The notes beneath the pieces were generated by a model. That model did no database searches. It had not been told where the DNA came from and saw only the letters and a program-made list of their open reading frames with translations. From Christensenella sp. UBA1242 (GTDB lineage: Bacteria > Bacillota > Clostridia > Christensenellales > UBA1242), in contig DBWI01000021.1 in assembly GCA_002308915.1 (NCBI GenBank), positions 41,280-101,961 of the forward strand: DNA of 60,682 nt, read 5' to 3'. Position numbers and translations under genes: made by a program. Positions 16,379-24,140 of the stretch are shown piece by piece; position 1 is the first letter of the stretch, and each line of letters starts with the position of its first letter.

Positions 16379-16982
16379 TTTCACTCCCCTTAAAAACAGT
16401 ATCTACTGCTTTACTTGCTTCACCATACTCAAAACCTTTTGAAAGTAAATGTCTATACAGTTTTTGCTTCAATTTGATATCTTTTGGCTTATTTTTTACA
16501 AATTTTTGAGCAATTTTTACTATTTCTTCACTATCAACTTCAAAATTCTCAAGAACTGAAGAAATAATGCTATCACTTATCCCCTTAGACTTTAAAGCAT
16601 TTTTTATGTAAAGTTTGCCATTTTGAGTTCTGGTTTTTATATAACTTTCTGCATAATACTTGTCGTTGATATATCCATAATTTTGCAAAAGTTCTATTGC
16701 ATTTTGAATTGAAGTTTCAAGAAATCCTTTTTGCTTTAGATGGTCATAAACTTGTTTTCTTGTTTTTAAACATTTTGACACAAATTTAAGAGCATCACTT
16801 TTGCAAGTAATTTTTTCACTTTGTTCACGAATGTTTTGAAAAGTATGCTCATCAAATTCTGATCCAATTTTAATCTTTTGGGTAACAATAATTTCTGCTT
16901 CAAGCAAACAAACATACTCACCATCAATATATGTTTTATATTGTTCACTCTTACCTTTGCGAACCAAATCTGTGATTATCAT
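16365..16982 (-). CDS. recX: Regulatory protein RecX
   Basis: 205 residues, mostly helical, with the three-helix repeats of RecX: KFVSKCLKTRKQVYDHLKQKGF, INDKYYAESYIKTR, and a C-terminal KLYRHLLSKGFEYGEASKAVD. RecX modulates RecA filaments. It overlaps yigZ by 4 bp (ATGA) and acpS by 14 bp, so it is coupled within the tyrS operon. Confidence 0.9.
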   Translation of the reverse strand: MIITDLVRKGKSEQYKTYIDGEYVCLLEAEIIVTQKIKIGSEFDEHTFQNIREQSEKITCKSDALKFVSKCLKTRKQVYDHLKQKGFLETSIQNAIELLQNYGYINDKYYAESYIKTRTQNGKLYIKNALKSKGISDSIISSVLENFEVDSEEIVKIAQKFVKNKPKDIKLKQKLYRHLLSKGFEYGEASKAVDTVFKGSENDWD

Positions 16983-17335
16983 TGTTCCTCCTTAAAAAGT
17001 TCGCTTGCCGTACTTGAATACGCTCTTACAAGTCCACCAGCACCCAACTTTATGCCACCAAAATATCTTACAACAACAATCAACACATTATTTAGTTTCT
17101 TTTTGTCAATAACATTAAAAATTGGTTTACCGGCTGTTCCACCTGGTTCACCATCATCAAAGAACTTTACAAACTCTTGTCCATTTGTAATTTTGTAAGC
17201 ATAACAAATGTGTGTTGCTTTTTTGTGCTCTTTTTTTAGTTCGTTCAAAATTGGAGCAACCTCTTCAACACTTTTTACATCATACAAATAACCATAAAAT
17301 TTTGATTTTTTTATCTCAACTAAATTTTGTTTCAT
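16979..17335 (-). CDS. YigZ/IMPACT family protein, N-terminal domain only
   Basis: 118 residues. Seen: KKSKFYGYLYDV, AYKITNGQEF, DDGEPGGTAGKPI and VVVRYFGGIKLGAGGLVRAYSS, the core of the UPF0029/YigZ N-terminal domain. Full-length YigZ proteins are about 205 residues with a C-terminal EF-G-IV-like domain; that part is missing here. The gene ends cleanly with ATGA coupling into recX, so it looks like a genuine short form rather than a broken gene. Function of the family is uncertain (translation or stress related). Confidence 0.85.
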   Translation of the reverse strand: MKQNLVEIKKSKFYGYLYDVKSVEEVAPILNELKKEHKKATHICYAYKITNGQEFVKFFDDGEPGGTAGKPIFNVIDKKKLNNVLIVVVRYFGGIKLGAGGLVRAYSSTASELFKEEQ

Positions 17336-18582
17336 TATTTTACAACAACTTTTACAAAGTTCTTTTTGCCCTTTTTGAGCATAATATGTCCATTTTGTAT
17401 GTCATTTTGTGTTATTTTTGTGTTAAAATCAGTAATTTTTTCATTATTAACCAAAATTCCACCTTGAGCACACAATCTTCTTACTTCACTTTTTGAAGCA
17501 ACAAGGCCACATGCTGTAAACAAATCTGGAACCAAAATTCCTGCATCAAGTTCACTCTCTAAAACTTCGAATGTTGGAACATTTTCCAAACTGCCTTCTC
17601 CATTAAAGAGTGCTTCTGAAGCTTTTTGAGCAATAATTGCATCTTCTTCACCACGAATAAATTTGGTTATTTCAAATGAAAGAACTTTTTTCGCATTCAC
17701 AATATCTTTTGCTATCATTTCATCAACTTCTTTCATATCAATATCTGTGAAAAGAGCAAACATCATTCTAACGCAAGCATCAGGTGTTTGGTATACACCT
17801 TGATAAAAATCATAAGCAGAAATTCTACTCTTATCAATCCAAATTGCACCTTTTTCTGTTTTGCCCATCTTCTTGCCTTCTGGCGTTAAAAGTAATGGGT
17901 TTGTTGCTCCAACAAGTTCAATGTTTGTTCCATTGGCAAAATTTAACTTTCTTTGAAGTTCAACACCTGCAACAACATTTCCCCATTGATCACCACCACC
18001 ATATTGAAGAGTGCAACCATATTCACGATTTAGATGTATAAAGTCATATGCTTGCATAAGCATATATCCCATTTCAAAAAATGTTAACCCACCTTCTTCT
18101 ATACGATTTGCATAAATTTCATTTGAAAGCATTTTGTTTACATTAAAGTGAACACCAATTTCTCTCATAAAATCAATATATGAATAATCCTTAAACCAAT
18201 CAGCATTATTAACAATAATTGCAGGATTATCTCCATCAAAATCCAAGAATACTTTTAGTGTTTCCTTTATTTTGTCAATATTATCTTGTATTGTTTGTTT
18301 GTCCATTATTTTACGAATATCGCTTCTGCCACTTGGGTCACCAATACAAGCAGTTGCTCCACCCATAAGAAGCAAAACTTTATGCCCTGCCTTTTGGAAT
18401 CTTCTAAGTATGCAATAAGGAACACAATGCCCAATATGCAAACTATCTGCTGTTGGGTCTGTTCCTTCGTACAATGTGATTGGAACTCCACTTGTGAGCA
18501 TTTGTTTTAATTTTTCTTCATCAGTACATTGATACAAAAGTCCTCTCTCTTTTAGTGTATTAAATAATTTTGTGTCAACCAT
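17335..18582 (-). CDS. tyrS: Tyrosyl-tRNA synthetase
   Basis: 415 residues. Class I signature HIGH in DSLHIGHCVPY, KMSKS variant KKMGKTEKGAIW, the tyrosine pocket (YEGTDPTADSLH, QYGGGDQWGN), and a C-terminal S4 RNA-binding domain (VRRLCAQGGILVNN). ATG 18582 has AGGAGG 7 nt upstream. The frame continues upstream through the T-box leader, but that stretch is RNA structure, not protein. First gene of an operon with yigZ, recX and acpS; expression should respond to uncharged tRNA-Tyr. Confidence 0.97.
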   Translation of the reverse strand: MVDTKLFNTLKERGLLYQCTDEEKLKQMLTSGVPITLYEGTDPTADSLHIGHCVPYCILRRFQKAGHKVLLLMGGATACIGDPSGRSDIRKIMDKQTIQDNIDKIKETLKVFLDFDGDNPAIIVNNADWFKDYSYIDFMREIGVHFNVNKMLSNEIYANRIEEGGLTFFEMGYMLMQAYDFIHLNREYGCTLQYGGGDQWGNVVAGVELQRKLNFANGTNIELVGATNPLLLTPEGKKMGKTEKGAIWIDKSRISAYDFYQGVYQTPDACVRMMFALFTDIDMKEVDEMIAKDIVNAKKVLSFEITKFIRGEEDAIIAQKASEALFNGEGSLENVPTFEVLESELDAGILVPDLFTACGLVASKSEVRRLCAQGGILVNNEKITDFNTKITQNDIQNGHIMLKKGKKNFVKVVVK

Positions 18583-18600
18583 AAATCCTCCTAAAAAATA

Positions 18601-18803
18601 AAAAAAACACATATCCATAAGGACGAATGTGCTTGTTCGTGGTACCACCTTACTTTGCAATAAATGCCTTGTTATCTTTTTTACGCCAAGAAGCGACTTA
18701 CTCCAAAAGTGTAATTCATTATATCTTCTTGAAAGCCTTGCACCAACCGACTTTTCTCTTTTTGCCAAAGATATAACTACTGGATTTTCTTCAACATAAG
18801 TAT
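18601..18803 (-). promoter_or_regulatory. T-box riboswitch, tyrosine-specific
   Basis: Minus-strand leader of tyrS. The T-box core AAGGTGGTACCACG is at 18651-18638. The terminator is formed by CACATTCGTCC (18631-18621) and GGATATGTG (18616-18608) followed by seven T. In the large stem I upstream, a TAC codon (18713-18711) in the context GAATTACAC is the likely tyrosine specifier. Uncharged tRNA-Tyr would stabilise the antiterminator and allow tyrS transcription. Confidence 0.92.
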
Positions 18804-18813
18804 AAAAATGTTA

Positions 18814-18836
18814 AAACATATTCATATTTTTGTCAA
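18814..18836 (-). promoter_or_regulatory. Probable promoter of the T-box/tyrS transcript
   Basis: Minus strand: TTGACA (18836-18831), about 17-bp spacer, then TAACAT as a weak -10 (just outside stem I). The -10 is the less certain half. Confidence 0.4.
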
Positions 18837-18840
18837 GCAT

Positions 18841-18869
18841 TTGCCTAATTTTTTTAATTGGAGTACAAT
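18841..18869 (+). promoter_or_regulatory. Promoter of cdd-dtd
   Basis: TTGCCT (18841-18846), 17-bp spacer, TACAAT (18864-18869), 22 nt before the cdd ATG. Back to back with the tyrS promoter. Confidence 0.55.
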
Positions 18870-18891
18870 ACTTTTGCGAGGTTATAAAATA

Positions 18892-19284
18892 ATGGATTAC
18901 AAACTTTTAATTTCAAAAGCAAAAGAAGCTCAACAAAATTCATATTCTCCATATTCAAAATTTAAAGTTGGGGCTTGTGTTTTAACCGATGATGGAGAAT
19001 ATTTTTCTGCAACAAATGTAGAAAATGCAAGTTTTGGAGGAACAATTTGTGCAGAGCGTAATGCCCTTAATTATGCAGTATCGAAAGGCAAAAGAAATAT
19101 TGTTGCAATTGCAATAGTTTCACAATCTGGTGACTACACCTACCCTTGTGGATTATGCAGACAATCACTTGTTGAATTTAATCCAGAAATGAAAGTTATT
19201 GTTGCAAAAAGCACAGATGATTATCGTGTACACACTGCAAGCGAACTTTTACCATACTTCTTTAATGGTGGAGATATTAAATGA
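18892..19284 (+). CDS. cdd: Cytidine deaminase
   Basis: 130 residues, standard for the tetrameric enzyme. SPYSKFKVGA near the start, CAERNA (zinc Cys and catalytic Glu) and PCGLCRQ (two zinc Cys) are all present. It deaminates cytidine and deoxycytidine to uridine and deoxyuridine for pyrimidine salvage. ATG 18892 is chosen, with GCGAGG about 10 nt upstream; the frame extending back to 18808 overlaps the promoter. It overlaps dtd by 4 bp (ATGA). Confidence 0.96.
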   Translation: MDYKLLISKAKEAQQNSYSPYSKFKVGACVLTDDGEYFSATNVENASFGGTICAERNALNYAVSKGKRNIVAIAIVSQSGDYTYPCGLCRQSLVEFNPEMKVIVAKSTDDYRVHTASELLPYFFNGGDIK

Positions 19285-19715
19285 AAGCAGTAGTAGAAAA
19301 AGTAAAAAATGCAACCCTTTTTAGTGATGGTGTAAAATTTAGTGAAATTAAAGAAGGTTATGTAATTTTGTTTGGCGTGCACGAATCGGACACAATTGAC
19401 AAAGTCCCACACTTTGCACAAAGATTATCACGACTTAGAGTATTTAGAGATGAAAATGACAAAATGAACTTGTCTATTCAAGATGTTAAAGGTGAAATTA
19501 TGCTTGTGAGCAACTTTACATTATATGGCGACACATCAAGGAATAACAGACCAAGTTTTTCTCATGCAGCACCACCTGAACTTGCAGAAAAGATATATCT
19601 TGCCTTAGCAAAAGAATTAAATCAATATGCACCAACAGTGACAGGAGTATTCCGTACACATATGGATATACAAATGACAGCCGATGGTCCTGGAACATTT
19701 ATTTTGGATGAATAA
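19281..19715 (+). CDS. dtd: D-aminoacyl-tRNA deacylase
   Basis: 144 residues, usual length. The SNFTLYGD segment (SQFTLYGD in most members) and the C-terminal GPGTFILD stretch, carrying the cross-subunit Gly-cisPro dipeptide, identify it. DTD removes D-amino acids and glycine from mischarged tRNAs. Usual members have NSGPVT where this has ADGPGT, a modest deviation. Coupled to cdd, followed by a strong terminator. Confidence 0.93.
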   Translation: MKAVVEKVKNATLFSDGVKFSEIKEGYVILFGVHESDTIDKVPHFAQRLSRLRVFRDENDKMNLSIQDVKGEIMLVSNFTLYGDTSRNNRPSFSHAAPPELAEKIYLALAKELNQYAPTVTGVFRTHMDIQMTADGPGTFILDE

Positions 19716-19744
19716 AAAAACCACTCGTTTGAGTGGTTTTTTGT
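19716..19744 (+). terminator. Rho-independent terminator after dtd
   Basis: Stem AAACCACTC/GAGTGGTTT with loop GTTT, followed by T run. Confidence 0.9.
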
Positions 19745-19758
19745 TGACAAAATTAATA

Positions 19759-20169
19759 TTATAATTCCATTCCCATATCTTTTGCTTTTACTGTGAAATA
19801 CTTGTCATAGATTGGTTTGAATGTATATGGTCTTCTTTCTAAATGCAAAAACATTCTGTCTGTGCTTTCACTATAGCATTTTCTTCCTGCTTCATAAAGT
19901 TTGTCATATGTCATTTGGAATTTTTGATCTTTTGATGCATTCTTAATCCAATCAATAACATCATCATTGAATTCTTGGTCACTTCCGTCAAGTTTTGAAC
20001 GCTTCAAAAATTCAGCATACTCTTCTCTTAAATCAATTGTTTTGTCTGACAAATGTCTTAATCCCAAAAATGTTATTCTGTGTGCTCTTTTGTTAACAAA
20101 TTCCATAAATTTTTTTATGTATAAATGTTTCTTTACTTCATAGTCAATTGTGCTTTCTAATGTTCCCAT
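19759..20169 (-). CDS. Unknown small protein
   Basis: 136 residues, soluble, mixed helical, rich in charged residues. No family recognised. Notable stretches are RITFLGLRHLSDKTIDLREEYAEF-like helices (only partly quoted) and a Tyr/Phe-rich C-terminus (YTFKPIYDKYFTVKAKD). ATG 20169 is preceded by GGAGG at 9 nt and is preferred over ATG 20184, which overlaps that site. It lies 80 bp after gap and may be co-transcribed with it. Confidence 0.55.
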   Translation of the reverse strand: MGTLESTIDYEVKKHLYIKKFMEFVNKRAHRITFLGLRHLSDKTIDLREEYAEFLKRSKLDGSDQEFNDDVIDWIKNASKDQKFQMTYDKLYEAGRKCYSESTDRMFLHLERRPYTFKPIYDKYFTVKAKDMGMEL

Positions 20170-20249
20170 TATGGCTTCCTCCATTTCTTACATTAAAATA
20201 CTAACACAGAAAATATCATCTGTCAATATTGAATTTAAATAAAATGAAA

Positions 20250-21263
20250 TTATTTTTTATCTACTGTATTCATATATTTAATTAAATCAACAACTTTGTT
20301 GCTGTAGCCCCACTCATTGTCATACCAAGAAACAAGCTTAACAAATGTTGGAGTAATCATAATTCCCGCCTTGATATCAAATACACTTGTTCTTGAATCA
20401 CCAATAAAATCACTTGAAACCACAGGTTCATCTGTGTAGCCAAGAATACCTTTTAGTTCACCATCTGCAGCTTCTTTTACTGCATCAATAATTTCATCAT
20501 ATGTTGCTGGTTTTTTGAGATTGCAAGTAAGGTCAACAACACTAACATTCAAAGTTGGAACCCTAAAACTCATACCAGTAAGTTTGCCTTTGAGTTCTGG
20601 AATAACTTCACCAACAGCTTTTGCTGCACCTGTTGATGATGGAATAATGTTATATGAAGCTGCTCTGCCACCACGCCAGTCTTTTTTTGAAGAACCATCA
20701 ACTGTTAATTGCGTAGCTGTTGTTGAGTGAACTGTTGTCATAAGTCCTTCTGTTATTCCAAACTTGTCATTTATAACTTTTGCAAGTGGTGCCAAACAGT
20801 TTGTTGTACAACTTGCGTTTGAAACAATGTCCATCTCTTTTGTATATTTATCGTTATTTACACCCATAACAAACATTGGCATTTCTTTTCCTGGAGCAGT
20901 AACAATAACTTTTTTTGCACCTGCAGCCAAATGAGCTTGTGCTTTTTCTGCACTTGTGAACACACCTGTTGCTTCTGCAATATATTCAGCACCAGCTTCT
21001 TTCCAAGGAATAAGTGCTGGGTCTTTTTCTGCATAAAATTTAATCTTGTTTCCGTTTACAACCAAATAATCGCCGTCAACTTCAACTTTTCCATCAAACT
21101 TTCCATGAATACTATCGTATTCAAAAAGATATTTTGCATAATCTACTGTTAAGAATGGGTCATTGATTGCTGTACAAACAACATCATCCCTTTTGGATAT
21201 TACTCTAAGCACCAATCTGCCTATTCTTCCAAATCCGTTAATTCCAACTTTTACTTTTTCCAT
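20250..21263 (-). CDS. gap: Glyceraldehyde-3-phosphate dehydrogenase
   Basis: 337 residues. NAD-binding GINGFGRIGR at the N-terminus, catalytic Cys in SNASCTTNCLAP near residue 153, substrate-loop SSTGAAKAVG, and WYDNEWGYSNKV at the end. Catalyses the oxidative phosphorylation step of glycolysis. AGGAG lies before the ATG. It follows rpiB and a membrane-protein gene at short distances (13 and 24 bp), suggesting one transcript with pentose metabolism. Confidence 0.98.
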   Translation of the reverse strand: MEKVKVGINGFGRIGRLVLRVISKRDDVVCTAINDPFLTVDYAKYLFEYDSIHGKFDGKVEVDGDYLVVNGNKIKFYAEKDPALIPWKEAGAEYIAEATGVFTSAEKAQAHLAAGAKKVIVTAPGKEMPMFVMGVNNDKYTKEMDIVSNASCTTNCLAPLAKVINDKFGITEGLMTTVHSTTATQLTVDGSSKKDWRGGRAASYNIIPSSTGAAKAVGEVIPELKGKLTGMSFRVPTLNVSVVDLTCNLKKPATYDEIIDAVKEAADGELKGILGYTDEPVVSSDFIGDSRTSVFDIKAGIMITPTFVKLVSWYDNEWGYSNKVVDLIKYMNTVDKK

Positions 21264-21287
21264 AATTTCTCCTTTTTGCTAATATTA

Positions 21288-22079
21288 TTAGTCCTTTGGA
21301 CTTATAGCCTCATTTTTAATTTCTGCACTCTCGTAAGTATTATCACCTATTTTTAGTTTTGTAACCATTATAAGAACTTCAATAACAATCAAGCTAAAAC
21401 ATAATGCCATTACAAAAACTGCTAATAACTTTAATGGAATGCTCTTTTGAATATACTTAACAAATATCCACAACAATAATGGTGTCAAAAATGCCACCAA
21501 CATACAACTCATTCTAATTATATTGTTTTTTAAATTTGGTTTGAACTTGACTTTTGGAGTTTTGCTTGCTTCTATCATTTTGATATCAATTCCGCTCCAC
21601 TTGTCAATTTTGGTATACAAAGATGGATTATCTGTTTGCTTTAGAATATCAAAAGGAACTTCACCAAATGCAACATATGCCAAGCTTCCTTCCATTAAGT
21701 TATAGCCAAACATAAAATGAATTATCAATTGACATAGCTTAACAAAAAATGCTTTTACCTTGTTTGTTCTTTTTGTTAAAAGACAAATTTGATTATCTTT
21801 TTTTATTCCCATATAAACATCATGTATTGGTTCGAAATTATTATTATCAAACTCTCTTACAATAACCAATTTTTTTGATTCAACTTTTTTAATTAAGCAA
21901 TTTAGAACTTCATCAGCGTTATCAGTGTCAAAAACATATTCGGTTAATGCTACTTTGTGTTTTTGGGTTGAAGCTACAATAACATTTGCACCAGGAAATT
22001 TTTGATCAACAAATTGGGCAAATTTTTTGAAGTCCAAATTGTTTTTCAAATTCATAACAATAATACCAACTTCGCTCAT
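21288..22079 (-). CDS. Membrane protein, possibly a degenerate glycosyltransferase-like protein
   Basis: 263 residues. The N-terminal 100 residues alternate strands and helices (VGIIVMNLKNNLDF, GANVIVASTQKH, KLVIVREFDN), reminiscent of a GT-A nucleotide-sugar domain, but I cannot point to a DXD motif. A hydrophobic segment occurs near 108-125, and two membrane segments near 190-212 and 216-243, like GT2 polyprenyl-phosphate transferases. This assignment is weak. It sits between rpiB and gap in an apparent operon. Confidence 0.5.
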   Translation of the reverse strand: MSEVGIIVMNLKNNLDFKKFAQFVDQKFPGANVIVASTQKHKVALTEYVFDTDNADEVLNCLIKKVESKKLVIVREFDNNNFEPIHDVYMGIKKDNQICLLTKRTNKVKAFFVKLCQLIIHFMFGYNLMEGSLAYVAFGEVPFDILKQTDNPSLYTKIDKWSGIDIKMIEASKTPKVKFKPNLKNNIIRMSCMLVAFLTPLLLWIFVKYIQKSIPLKLLAVFVMALCFSLIVIEVLIMVTKLKIGDNTYESAEIKNEAISPKD

Positions 22080-22092
22080 ATAACCTCCAAAA

Positions 22093-22518
22093 TTATTTAC
22101 TTAATTTTTTTACTCTTCTTTGATGTCTTTCGCCATCAAACTTGGTTGTTAAAAATGTTTTTATTATTGCAATAGCTTTTACTCTTGACATAAACCTGCC
22201 AGGCAAAACCAAAACATTTGCATCATTATGTCTGCGAGCAAGTTCAGCATACTTGTTTGACATACAAAGTGCAGCTCTAATCTTTGGATTACGATTTGCT
22301 GCAATAGACATTCCTATTCCAGTACCACAAAAATATATACCAATGTTATTGACATTTTCCAAAACTTTTTCGTTGCCAAGTTTTGCATAATCTGGATAGT
22401 CAACACTATCTAAAGAATATGTGCCAACATCAATTGTTGTAATGTTTTCTTTGCTAAAAAAATCTTTTACCTGTTCTTTAAGTTTGTATCCAGCATGGTC
22501 GCAAGCCAAAATAATCAT
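22093..22518 (-). CDS. rpiB: Ribose-5-phosphate isomerase B
   Basis: 141 residues. ACDHAGYKLK at the N-terminus, CGTGIGMSIAANR with the active-site Cys, and the C-terminal RHNDANVLVLPGR. Interconverts ribose-5-phosphate and ribulose-5-phosphate. ATG 22518 with GAGGAT upstream is used; the longer frame from 22587 reads through untranslated AT-rich DNA. First gene of the rpiB-orphan-gap group. Confidence 0.95.
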   Translation of the reverse strand: MIILACDHAGYKLKEQVKDFFSKENITTIDVGTYSLDSVDYPDYAKLGNEKVLENVNNIGIYFCGTGIGMSIAANRNPKIRAALCMSNKYAELARRHNDANVLVLPGRFMSRVKAIAIIKTFLTTKFDGERHQRRVKKLSK

Positions 22519-22590
22519 ACAATAATCCTCTCTTTGACATTCTAAATCTTTCTTTTTTATTATAACAAATAAAAAAAAGAATAACAAATA

Positions 22591-22627
22591 AAAAAACTCC
22601 CTAAACTAATTTGTAGGGAGAATTTTT
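22591..22627 (-). terminator. Rho-independent terminator
   Basis: Stem CTCCCTA/TAGGGAG (22597-22603 and 22614-22620), T-rich on the minus-strand side, downstream of the gene ending at 22638. Confidence 0.75.
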
Positions 22628-22637
22628 TAAAAATCCG

Positions 22638-23291
22638 TTATTGATTAACTGTATTTACCGTTGTTGGATACAAATTTAAGCTACCAACTCCAGGACACAC
22701 TGTTGGAATGTTTTGCCCTTCTGGAATACAAGGATAGCCATAAGATGGAACCAAGACATCAACAACAGCAACAACTTTAACAACAATTTGTACGCACGCA
22801 GTAATCACAAATGTATTCTCTGCCGTATAAGTGCCTATTGAACTTGTTAATTGTCCAACCACTCTTATCTCAACTGGAGAAAGTGCTGGTTGTGGCACCA
22901 TTAAAACACAAGAGAAATCAGTTGTATAAGTTGCAGTAGCTGTTCCAAGCACGCCATTTGCATCACGATATGTTACAATCAAAGGAAAAGTAACCTGACC
23001 AGATACATTAGCAAAATTTGGACGATTGTCTAGCCTTGTAATAACAACATTAGACACTGTAACACCAGTTGTTTGGTCTGTTTCTGCAGAAATATATGTC
23101 AATGGCAAAGCTGGATTTTCTGGAGTGTAGTCTGTTGTTGTAAGAGTTATTCCAGAAACTGTTTCATTGTGCATACACGCATCAAACACTCTTGGAACTT
23201 CTATTAAAATCTTTTCATTTAAGCAATTGAGTGGATTTCCAACAATTGGCCCAGGTCTGTTTGGATTTGTGTTGTTTATGAAAAAAGACAT
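22638..23291 (-). CDS. Unknown beta-rich protein (possible spore or surface structural protein)
   Basis: 217 residues, rich in Thr, Val and Asn, with no signal peptide or membrane helix. It starts with an Asn/Pro-rich tail, then NCLNEKILIEVPRVFDAC, a pattern I associate with uncharacterised clostridial proteins of the form C-x2-EK-x-x-I-x-V-x-KV-[FY]-D-[AS]-C, some linked to spores, although I cannot confirm membership. Two later cysteine pairs (SCVLM, ACVQI, PCIPE, VCPG) may be structural. Own terminator; upstream region shared with the divergent hicB promoter. Confidence 0.5.
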   Translation of the reverse strand: MSFFINNTNPNRPGPIVGNPLNCLNEKILIEVPRVFDACMHNETVSGITLTTTDYTPENPALPLTYISAETDQTTGVTVSNVVITRLDNRPNFANVSGQVTFPLIVTYRDANGVLGTATATYTTDFSCVLMVPQPALSPVEIRVVGQLTSSIGTYTAENTFVITACVQIVVKVVAVVDVLVPSYGYPCIPEGQNIPTVCPGVGSLNLYPTTVNTVNQ

Positions 23292-23367
23292 AATATGTAA
23301 ACCTCCTTTTATCTTTTCATATTACATTATGAAAGATTACAAAAGAATGTGAATACAAAACCTTTTA

Positions 23368-23395
23368 TTGACAAAATGTAATTGTGTGATATACT
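23368..23395 (+). promoter_or_regulatory. Promoter of the hicB-hicA pair
   Basis: TTGACA (23368-23373), 16-bp spacer, TATACT (23390-23395), 20 nt before the hicB ATG. Confidence 0.7.
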
Positions 23396-23414
23396 TATAA
23401 TTAAGGAGATTAAA

Positions 23415-23672
23415 ATGAAATATAGTTTTCCTGCAATATTCGAACAAGACAAAGAAGACAAAAATTTTGTCAATGTAATCTTCCCAGACCTATGGGGTGT
23501 TGTTACATGTGGCAAAGATATGGATGAAGCCAGACTAATGGCAAAAGATGTTCTTAAAAGTATGCTTCAATTTGATTATATTAGAGAAACAAAATCAAAA
23601 GGCTTGGAACAAACAAAAGCTAACTTCCCAGACAAAACAATTGAACTTGTGGAGGTGGAATACAATGGCTAA
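23415..23672 (+). CDS. hicB: HicB-like antitoxin
   Basis: 85 residues. MKYSFPAIFEQD, VNVIFPDLWGVVTCGKDMDEA and ARLMAKDVLKSML follow the partial RNase H-like fold of HicB proteins (beta strand, P-D/G turn, helix). There is no obvious C-terminal helix-turn-helix, so DNA binding and autoregulation are uncertain. AAGGAG 6 nt upstream decides ATG 23415 over the in-frame 23382. It is the first gene of the pair and overlaps hicA by 8 bp. Confidence 0.82.
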   Translation: MKYSFPAIFEQDKEDKNFVNVIFPDLWGVVTCGKDMDEARLMAKDVLKSMLQFDYIRETKSKGLEQTKANFPDKTIELVEVEYNG

Positions 23673-24102
23673 TTACACATATAAAGAAATAGAAAAAGCA
23701 TTGCTTGCCTGCGGTTTTGTTCCAGTAAAAAACAACAATGGTAGCCACCAACTTTTTGTCAATGAAGCTACAGGATTTGCTCAACCTGTTCCAAAACATT
23801 CAAATGGAATGGTTGCACCAGGAACAGCAGAATCAATTTTGGACTATGCCGTTACAGTTGCAAGAATTGCAAACATAAATATTGCAAACGACAGATATAA
23901 GTTATCAAATAATGTTATAGACTACATCAAAAAACGTCATAAACGAATAAAAGAAAATCCAATGTTTTTGTTCCCAGATGAAGTTAGAACACAAAACGGA
24001 TTAAAAACAAAAGAAGATGTAAAAAACTTCTTGGAACAAAAAATTGAACAAGCAAAAAGATGGAAGCAAAAACACAAGCAACCACCAGAATTAGGCAATT
24101 AA
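23665..24102 (+). CDS. hicA: HicA-like toxin with a C-terminal extension
   Basis: 145 residues. The first 65 match HicA: YKEIEKALLACGFVPVKN, the catalytic His in NNGSHQLF (H28), AQPVPKHSNGMVAPGT and SILDYA. HicA toxins are small dsRBD-like RNases of about 60 residues. The remaining 80 residues are extra, helical and Lys-rich (YIKKRHKRIKENP, FLEQKIEQAKRWKQKHK), and look RNA- or ribosome-binding. GGAGGTGG upstream of ATG 23665. Order hicB-hicA is the reverse of the classic order. Confidence 0.8.
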   Translation: MANYTYKEIEKALLACGFVPVKNNNGSHQLFVNEATGFAQPVPKHSNGMVAPGTAESILDYAVTVARIANINIANDRYKLSNNVIDYIKKRHKRIKENPMFLFPDEVRTQNGLKTKEDVKNFLEQKIEQAKRWKQKHKQPPELGN

Positions 24103-24130
24103 AAAAGAACCTTTTTAGGTTCTTTTTTTT
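24103..24130 (+). terminator. Rho-independent terminator after hicA
   Basis: Stem AAAAGAACCT/AGGTTCTTTT followed by T run. Confidence 0.85.
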
Positions 24131-24140
24131 ACTTACTATT

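Noticed and set aside
18583..18768. 62-residue N-terminal extension of tyrS
   Set aside because: It reads through the T-box leader and terminator; the AGGAGG-preceded ATG at 18582 is the start.
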